A stretch of 64,000 nt of DNA from Mikania micrantha. Its lineage: Eukaryota; Streptophyta; Magnoliopsida; Asterales; Asteraceae. This document shows positions 56,251 through 64,000 of this stretch, piece by piece. The translations under genes were made by a program, and so were the position numbers. Positions within the stretch are counted from its first letter, which is position 1; each line of letters begins with the position of its first letter. Under the pieces are notes generated by a model. That model searched no databases. It was given only the letters and a program-made list of their open reading frames with translations, and had not been told where the DNA came from. The DNA lies in the NCBI GenBank assembly GCA_009363875.1, contig CM018692.1, positions 90,858,137 through 90,922,136 on the forward strand, read 5' to 3'.

Positions 56251-59200
56251 TGTCACACCATGAGCCGACGGCTGGATCTACTTTCCCGTCGGGCGGAAAG
56301 GTCTTGGGGCGCGATATCGGGTGATAATCGAAATGATCAGATTCTTTACATTGCACATGATATATAATGAGAAAGCACTAAATGAAATAGAATTGCAAAG
56401 TTAAATCACCTCAGTATCGTTCATAGTTTAACAATGTAAATCTATCAATAACATCATAAAGATCTATCTTGTATCTGCACAAGATATACAAAATAATTCA
56501 TTTAATGATGTTCAAAAATATGCACATCCAAAAATACTAGGTCCTCTATCTGGGCAAGCTAGTCCAAAAGCACGAACTTCTTAGTTAACCTGTTCGTCAC
56601 CTGAGAAGTCATGCAAGAAAATAAGGTCAACACATGGTTGGTGAGTTCATATAGTTTTGTTATTGAAATTGAATTTGTACAAACCTGACCAAGTGACAAC
56701 CTTAACCTCACCAACAACAACCTATACTATCCAGTCATGTATGCTTATATATAGGGCATACGTAGGGTCAAGCCAAGCCGTCAGCCCACCACATACCAAA
56801 CCACATAGAATATTGTTATTGATGATAATTAAGCATTTCACTCTCAACCATCATCTCACTTGTTTCGTTAGTTTCGTCACCAACATTGTTCCGTTGGATT
56901 CTTCTAAACACTTGATTCGTTAGTTACGTCAAAACATTAGTTTTGTTAGTTCCGTCACACACACAACAACACTATAGCAATGTGGAAAATGTGGAATTTG
57001 TTAATTAAAATGCTTAGATAAATTAATAAATAAACATTCAACTAAAAGCTAAGTCCTAATGTCTGGCCTTGTTAAAACTTGAGTAGACTAGTATATCAAT
57101 CAAAGATTCTTAGAAGTTAGGGGATTCTGCAAGTATCATAACACATGTGACCTATAATCAATCAGTCTAGCTAGGACGTCTTTTGAAATTTAGGATTTTA
57201 TTGATTCGTTCTTGATTCTTCTAGATTCATTCTTGATTTTTATAGATTTAGTGGCACATGTTATCTTTGATATTTTCCAGACTTTCCCATGAAAATGAAG
57301 TATTGATTCGTTGCAAAATGTACTTGATTCGTTGATCATTGAACACTTGGTTTGTTGAACATCGAATATTAGTTTTGTTGAAATTGTTTCGTTTGATTTG
57401 TTGAACTCACTCACTTGTTTCATCAAAATAGTTTCGTTTGATTCATCAAAATGTTTAGTTTGACTCAAATATCAACTTATGTTATAAGTAGATAAGCTTA
57501 GTAAAACCTGCATAAAAAATATACCTATACATGGTCTAGGGTATTAGCATACATCATACCCCTAAGTCCCTCAATAATTCTTTGTTACCTTGAGTTCTTG
57601 TTCATCCTTGTGCATACATCACTTTATATTTTTTTATTTCAAAAAATCTAAGTTGACTACGTAATGCATGAAATTACTGAGTGTTGGTAGTTGACACAAA
57701 GGATCAACACATCCATACTTAGTTAATTTCTTTGAACTCCCATAGTTCTCAAGTTGTTACTTTAGTTCTTTGAAATCCATAGTCACTTGACACACTCTTA
57801 GTTTGTTGTGATTTTTTTTTTATGAATTATACTTGGTTAAAGTAAACCCACCAACATTGTAGTAAAAATTTGGCTAATTCTTTTTATACGTAAACCTTGT
57901 GTTCTCTTGACCAAACAGGAATTTGTTATAACCCTTTGACATGTTTTATAAACTATGTCTTATGATTTTAACAATTTGTTTTAAGGTTTATCTATGTTTT
58001 TAACCCAAAGTTTAGGTAGCTTAAATGAGAACATCTTAACCCGTTTCACCCAAACCCCCTATGGTTTCTCGAAGTTAATCGGTTGGGTGTTCTCGGCATA
58101 TATGCTCCAGAAAGGTGGTGTTCTCAACCACTCTTGGGGTTTCTCGAATTTGGGGTGTTCAAAAAGGGTTCTTAAATCTTTTATAGGTGTTCTTGAATTG
58201 GAAAGGTCCTCCCGTAAATTGGGGTTCTCGAATTTGGTCACCAATTGTGTTCTCGAGTTGGTCATACAATATGTTCTCGAATTCAAGAGGTTTCTCGGCA
58301 TGTATCCCTGTTGTTTTCGAATTTTGTGGCTTTCCAATTATGAGGTTTCTCGAATCTAAGGGTTTTAAAGGAAAAGTTCTCGAATTTCTAATGAGTTTCT
58401 TGACTTTAAGGTTTAAAACAAGAAGGGTTCTCGAATGTTTCATCTTCAACCTTCCCGTTCCCAGAACTTCACGAAACTTGCAGGTTTCATAAAATACCCT
58501 ATTTTAAGTCATCGAAAGCTCATTCCAACACAACCCAAGAGTCCTTAAGTAGTTTTTTTGTGCATTCCCTAACCATTTTTAAATGTTTAAATTGGTGTAG
58601 AAGTTTACCTCTTCGGAATATTAGAAAACCCGGAAAAACCGAATCTTCTCTCTAAAACTGCAATTGATTCAGCTCGATTCACAACAGATTGTTTGTACTT
58701 GTGTATTCCTCTTGTTCTCAAGATCGTTTTAACTACTATAACGTTAAATTTGGTTGGGAAAAGAAGGAGTTATGAAGGTTTAAAGGTAGTGAGATAATAG
58801 AGAGTGAGTGAGAGAGAGTACCGGGATTCAAGAGAGAGAAAGGATTGTTGGGTAATAAATGTGAAGAATAAATGCTTCACTAAGGTTTTTATACCCCATA
58901 TGGTTCGGGTTCGTTTTGGTTGTTCGGTTTTAGCTTTCGTTACGTTACGTTACAAAACAAAACACACATAATTACGATAATTTATTAAAATATTTTTAAG
59001 GTGGTTATTCCTAGTTGATTAACTAAATATCTTTTGTTTGTTTATAAAATTCTGAAAACGTTTAATTTATTTGTTTCATCGGATTGTATGGTTCTCGTGC
59101 GTATTCGTTTAGATCATCACCCGTACGAACACGACGCAACTGTACTCTTCGATTTGGTTATCTAATCATTAGATATCATTCAGAACATTAAACTCACAGA

Positions 59201-59525
59201 TATATTCATGCGAATTGTCACCCATACGAATACCCCGTTAGTTTAATATTCACATAACGACGTCCGTCATTGTTTGGTTCTGTACATTCTCACATACATT
59301 TATACATAATAAAATCCTGACTAACATGAACATAATATTTTTGTGTTGTCAGATATGATTCTGACTATTAACCATGGTTTCACAACATGTTTCTGAAATA
59401 GATTCGTACTAGTTTCGTATTGAATCATCAAACAACAAGAAATACACTTGTAATAACACATAGTTTCTAACCTTATCTACTTTACACGTTACTGTTCCGC
59501 CTATGGTTTTGAAACTGTTGTTACA
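56251..59525 (-). repeat. E4 right LTR (3275 bp)
   Basis: TGTCACACCATGAGCCG ... AACTGTTGTTACA. Colinear with the left LTR but missing ~360 bases near 57556 and having a ~290-base extra block around 58965-59255. On its right it is followed not by host DNA but by a second polypurine tract and integrase end. Confidence 0.85.
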
Positions 59526-60322
59526 GTCTCCCCTTGGTAGAGAAATTTCGTCCCAAAATTTAAGAATTGTTATCGGGTACGGTTTTCTCTGCAAACATAT
59601 GGGGATACTTGGACTTCATGTGATCCTCGCGTTCCCAAGTAAACTCAGGTCCACGCTTGGAATTCCATCGAACCTTAACGATCGGAATACGGCTTCAGGT
59701 TAGTTGTTTAACTTCACGATCCATAATCTACAAAGGTCCTTCGATAACGTATAATTGTTCATCCACTTGTATTTCCTCAATTGGTATGACTAATGATTCG
59801 TTCGCTAGGCATTTCTTTAGGTTCGAGACGTGAAACACGTCATGCACACCGCTAAGTTCAGCTGGTAAGCTCAGCCTATATGCCATAGGACCAATGCGTT
59901 GAATGATTTCAATGGTCCGGCGTATCGTGGTGCTAACTTGCCTTTCTATCCGAAGCGGACTACGCCCTTCTGTGTGGATACCTTCTACATGACTCGGTCT
60001 CCCACTTAGAATTCCAAAGGCTTGCGCCGTTTGTCGGCGTAGCTCTTTTGTCTGCTTCTTGCTGCTTGTAACCTTTGTTGTATCTGAGCGATCTTATTAG
60101 TTGTTTCCTGAATGAGTTCGGGCGCAGTTATTCGATTATCCCATACTTCGGTCCAACAAATCAGTGACTACATTTTTGACCATAAAGAGCTTCGAATGGA
60201 GCGCATCCAATGCTACTATGGTAACTGTTATTGTAGGAGAATTTTATCGGAGGCAAATGAGAATCCCAATTCCCACTGAAATCCAAAATACATGTTCGCA
60301 ACATGTCCCCTAGGGTCTGTAT
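59526..60322 (-). pseudogene. pol: Second integrase C-terminal fragment beyond E4
   Basis: Begins with the polypurine tract and TTTCGTCCCAAAATTTAAG block, as at 51861-51900, then the chromodomain-like end and integrase C-terminal region. It keeps ~125 bases (59870-59990) that E4 has lost. Stops and phase changes are present. Cut at 60323 by an LTR-like unit. It belongs to a second element sharing the LTR at 56251-59525. Confidence 0.8.
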
Positions 60323-63300
60323 TGTGACAACTGCGTTAGAGAATTATGCCATGAATGACCGAGAGCACATTTAGTCGTGCTTAAAATCCATGTTGATTTA
60401 GCGATTGTGATTGTTACAGGTTGAAAGTATGCGAGAAATGGTGAACGTAGTAGAAATCCGTGCGCGAAACGGAGTTCCGGATTCTCCGGAATCGCAAAAA
60501 AAAGAAAATTACAAATGTATCAAAATCAGGGATGCTTCGCAGCACACCTAGCCCCAGCTTCCCATGCAAGGCGAGACTATTACTAGTAATATGACTTGAG
60601 AGAAAGTCAATTCCTTAGTCTACCAGTAAATAGAATCAAAGGATTTAATAACAATTAGTGTCTGTAGATTAATATCACCATGTGTCGTTTACCAAACCTG
60701 ACTGATGCCGCCCTGTTACCCGTCCTACGAAACCGGCCAATGATAACAAATATGAATAACGTATCGGCCTCACTCATAGGCGCTTTGTCAAACCTATGGT
60801 ATCACTACGCTATCGTCGGTTTAGTCGCACTAAATCAATGGTAAACGATTTACTTGTAAGGGACTTACGACTGGACATGAACTCATGAACACATGATTGT
60901 TGTGATATAATGCAAACAGGCTTAATAGTATTTAGTTGATATTATGTGTTCTCCAATTGTTATTGTCTCAATGTATTTAACAAAGTGTTATAAGAACTAG
61001 TCTTATTAAACAGTGTTAGCAGTTGGAGTGAATGATATTATCATGAAATTTTATTATCATGAGTATCATTCTTGTTACCTGTTGTACTTGTCTCAGTGTT
61101 ATCTCAATGTCACCTCAGTGTTAATAACAAAGTGTTATAAGATCACATCTTAAATAAACTTGTGTTATTTCAGTGATAGGATATTATCAGGAAATTATGT
61201 TATCGTGACATCATCCTTGTTATGTTATCATGGTATAATCAAAATAAAATGAACACAATGCTATGATCTCTAGTCTTTAACATTGTCTCATAAGATCTCA
61301 TCTTATAATACAATGTTAGCATATGCAAGGGATGACATCTTGAAACTATGTTATCATGATGTCATCCTTGGTATCACAAGTGATTGTCTCAAATGTTGTC
61401 TCAATGTTATGTATTCTCAATGATTTTAACAACATATTATAAGAGCTCGTCTTAGTACACAGTGTTAATAAATGTGGTGAATGATGTCATCCTGAAATCA
61501 TGTTATCATGAGCATCACTCTTGTTGTCTCAGTGTTAATAACCCGTTGGTATGAGATCTAGCCTTGATGCATTGTGTCATTCATTTTGATGGGATGATAT
61601 CATGAAGTTATGTTATCATGATATCATACCTGTTATGTTCAACATGTTATTTCACACACAAGCACACATAATGATAATGATAAGGTAAGAATATGATAAT
61701 AAAGATAAAATCAATATTATCTGTATCACATGATGATTAAAATAATATACTAAAGCTTTTAAATAAATAAAAGAGTTAGCATGTTTCTCTGCCCCGAAGT
61801 TAAAATCAAAAGATTAGAAAAGGGGCATATGAACTCACATTGTCGTTGTAGTGGTTGACTAAGACTCAAGAATGCATGCGCTCGCTGTCGTCATACTGAT
61901 GTTGTATTCACAGTCCTGTGTTTGATTAAATGTTATATGAGCTATGATCCCTTATTTGATTTTTCTTTTTGAAAGCTGAGTTGTTAACAAAGTTTGTTTA
62001 GTGAAAACGACCTATTCTTGTGATTTTCGTAAGAATGAGTCATGCTAATGGGTATTCACCCGAATGAGTCATTCGCCCGAATTACTCATTCGCCCGAAAG
62101 AGTCATTTGCCCGAATGGTTCATTCTCCCGGCTCATTCTTCTGAATGGCTCATTCGCCTAAACGGGTTTTCAGCCATGGGAGATGACGATTTCGAGTTCT
62201 AGTCGTATATATAGTCATTTTGAGTGGGTTTATGTGATTAAACTCATTTAGAGGGTGTATGGGTCGAAAAAGAGATGTTTATATAGTCATTTTGTCGGGT
62301 CTGAAGAAAACCCTAAAAACCAAACATTTGAGGTTCATTTCCCTTCGATTCAGTCGATTTCAAGGCTGATCCTTCGTACTTTCGTGTTCTACTCGTTGAG
62401 AGGGTCGTTTGGACACCAAGAACGCTAAATTTGGTGGTGGTTTGCTATGGTGGAGTGTTGAAGAAGCTTAGAGAGAGAGTAGAGAGAGAGACGAGATCTT
62501 GAGAGAGAGAGAGAGAGATTATGTCTGGAATGAAAAAGAAAGAGGAGAAAAATGGGTTTTTATACCCCGAGGGTTTACCCGCGCGTTCGGTCTTGATTGG
62601 TTGCGTTAAGTTACGATTTCTCGTAACGTTAAATACGCGCAATTTGATAAGAATAGTTTAATTACATTCTTTTTAGGTAATAATTCCCAATAAATATTAT
62701 TTTTATTTGATTTTCATTATTTTTAAGTTCGTAATTGTTTAAATTTTAGTCGTTTCGTTAGAAAACGTAACTTACGCGCGTTTTCGTACAGAGCGCTAAC
62801 TGTCCGAATACGATCGTACGTTTCACTTTCTGATTTGGTTATCTCGTTTTCAGTTATCGTTCAGAACGTTAAACCTACAGATATGTTTTTGTGAATCGTC
62901 ACCCACGCAAACACCTTGTCAGTTTATTATTCGTAGACGATACTGAGTTGTTGTTCTGAATTGGACATTCTCACAGACGAACTCAACTAAACCTAACTGT
63001 TTTCACCGTGTTATGATTTAATTCACATTGTTTTCTCACTGGATTGTCGGTCATCTGATTCCTGTTTAGTTGTGGATATCAGATCGCAACCGACTGTATT
63101 TGTCATTTGTTTTCAGAATGTTATATCATATTGTATTGTTGTATATTTATCTTCCGATTCTCATCGATATAGATACAACTGTTAATTGTTTCCACTAAAT
63201 TGTTATCACATACTATTCATCACATAGTGTTCACACATAGTTTAGGTGTAAGCACACACAGCGTGCGGATTTGCCGGACGGTCAGGTACTAGTTGTCACA
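60323..63300 (-). mobile_element. LTR-like unit with 10-bp inverted ends
   Basis: Ends TGTGACAACT ... AGTTGTCACA. Inside, the 61790-61890 block resembles the solo LTR at 43085-43200, and a minus-strand TATAAAAA lies at 62557-62564 with CT-rich sequence downstream, so the orientation is minus. Also a CGTTTACCA / TGGTAAACG pair (60686 and 60839), ~130-170-bp repeats (60955-61640) and a CATTCGCCCGAAT tract (62040-62160). Flanks TGTAT and TGATA do not match, so solo LTR or one LTR of a longer element cannot be decided. Confidence 0.6.
60955..61640 (-). repeat. Degenerate ~130-170-bp tandem repeats
   Basis: About five units marked by AACAA(A/C)GTGTTATAAGA, then GATATTATCATGAAATTATG, then ATCATCCTTGTTATGTTATC. 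Non-coding. Confidence 0.7.
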
Positions 63301-64000
63301 TGATATCACATAATGCGGTGTGTTCATGAAATTTATTATGCACGTTGCGTATTAGATACATAAAGAGATGTATTGGGTTACAACAAATCCATTTTTGAAA
63401 TTAAACCTTGCATAAAATCTGTTATATAAAGATGAGATGTTATTTAGTTGTTTTCGGTCTCATTTTTCACGAATAGCATGCTACCGTCATTCGATAAAAT
63501 CCATTTAAAGTTAAGATTTATTTTTTATTTAAGCTCCTTTCGTTGATCGTAGATCTGAAGCAAAGCTTCACAAATCCGGTAACAGATCTAGTTGTTTCGT
63601 TGCTATTGGATGCAGATTCAAGTAACTTTTGTTTCATTTTGTTGGGAAAAAATGACCAAAATACAAAAGAAAAATATTCATTTTATTAGGAGAAAATGGA
63701 ACAAAAAACACGAAAACAACTGTTAGCCTGGGGATTCGAACCCACAACACTACGCAGGGCCAACTATCGTCTAAGTTGTCCAGCAAAGTTTGATATTTAC
63801 CAAATTAAACAATCAAAACCTATATGAATTTTGTTAAAATAACCAAAAAAAAAGAAAGGGAAACATCAACTACTGGCCAAGAATTCGAACCCACGTTGAT
63901 ACGGACTCAACACCTTAGAATATGTGCAACAACCATCTCGACTGGACGACAAACGTGATCCTTTGCCGAAGTCAACATATAAAACCTGATACGAAATATG
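63301..64000 (-). other. Unassigned DNA with two tRNA-like B-box segments
   Basis: On the minus strand GTGGGTTCGAATCCCCAGGC (63727-63746) and GTGGGTTCGAATTCTTGGCC (about 63876-63895) sit about 149 bases apart. Each is preceded by a loose A-box-like stretch (CTTAGACGATAGTTGGCC; GTCGAGATGGTTGTTGC) and followed by T/A-rich sequence. They look like tandem tRNA-derived SINE heads. Neither folds into an obvious intact tRNA. The rest of the interval shows nothing I can name. Confidence 0.4.

Noticed and set aside
62445..62642. 65-residue ORF with serine/leucine runs
   Set aside because: Derived from the GAGAGA/CTCTCT microsatellite downstream of the LTR TATA box.

Overview
This is gene-free, repeat-dense plant DNA. 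I found no host protein-coding gene, rRNA gene or functional tRNA gene. Long LTR retrotransposons of the Ty3/gypsy Tekay/Del chromovirus type, an endogenous plant pararetrovirus and (TA)n-targeting foldback elements point to a flowering plant. The TGTCACACCCCG-type LTR ends remind me of Asteraceae, but that is an impression, not proof.

Layout. 1-1225: a 705-bp-period tandem duplication. 1829-2240: a ~122-bp satellite interrupted at (TA)n. 2243-6497: a rearranged, 5'-truncated caulimovirid copy, mostly minus strand, with RT-RNase H, a P6/viroplasmin-type ORF and leader fragments joined tail-to-tail. 6498-9378: at least six foldback (MITE-like) elements, each ending in (TA)n. 9950-11466: a decayed LTR and non-coding internal region. 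11467-13693: a truncated plus-strand LTR (E5). From 13694 a minus-strand element (E3) acts as host for the rest. It was split by E1 (15393-28850, plus, 13.5 kb, TSD TTAGT), E2 (30103-47136, minus, TSD ATGGA) and E4 (from 48396, minus). E2's 5' LTR was then hit by a solo LTR (41469-45332, TSD GTTCG). E4 has an LTR-internal-LTR-internal arrangement, cut at 60323 by another LTR-like unit (60323-63300). The last 700 bases hold two tRNA-like B-box segments.

All gag-pol regions are broken by frameshifts or stops. E1 is the youngest-looking and structurally complete; E4 is the most decayed, with its protease and RT active-site aspartates altered.

The most notable signal is non-coding. E1, E2, E3, E4 and the solo LTR share structured blocks whose sequence differs while the pairing is kept: (i) a 75-115-bp TATA-centred hairpin module, 15 full copies and one split copy, in LTRs and in the leader between PBS and gag; (ii) a hairpin directly after the PBS; (iii) a hairpin near the LTR 3' end; (iv) a GC-rich hairpin at the LTR 3' terminus. 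In (i), several pairs that are G.U on the element's sense strand would be A.C on the other, which suggests selection on RNA. The transcribed part of each LTR also carries tracts of its own short TTCG-containing motif.
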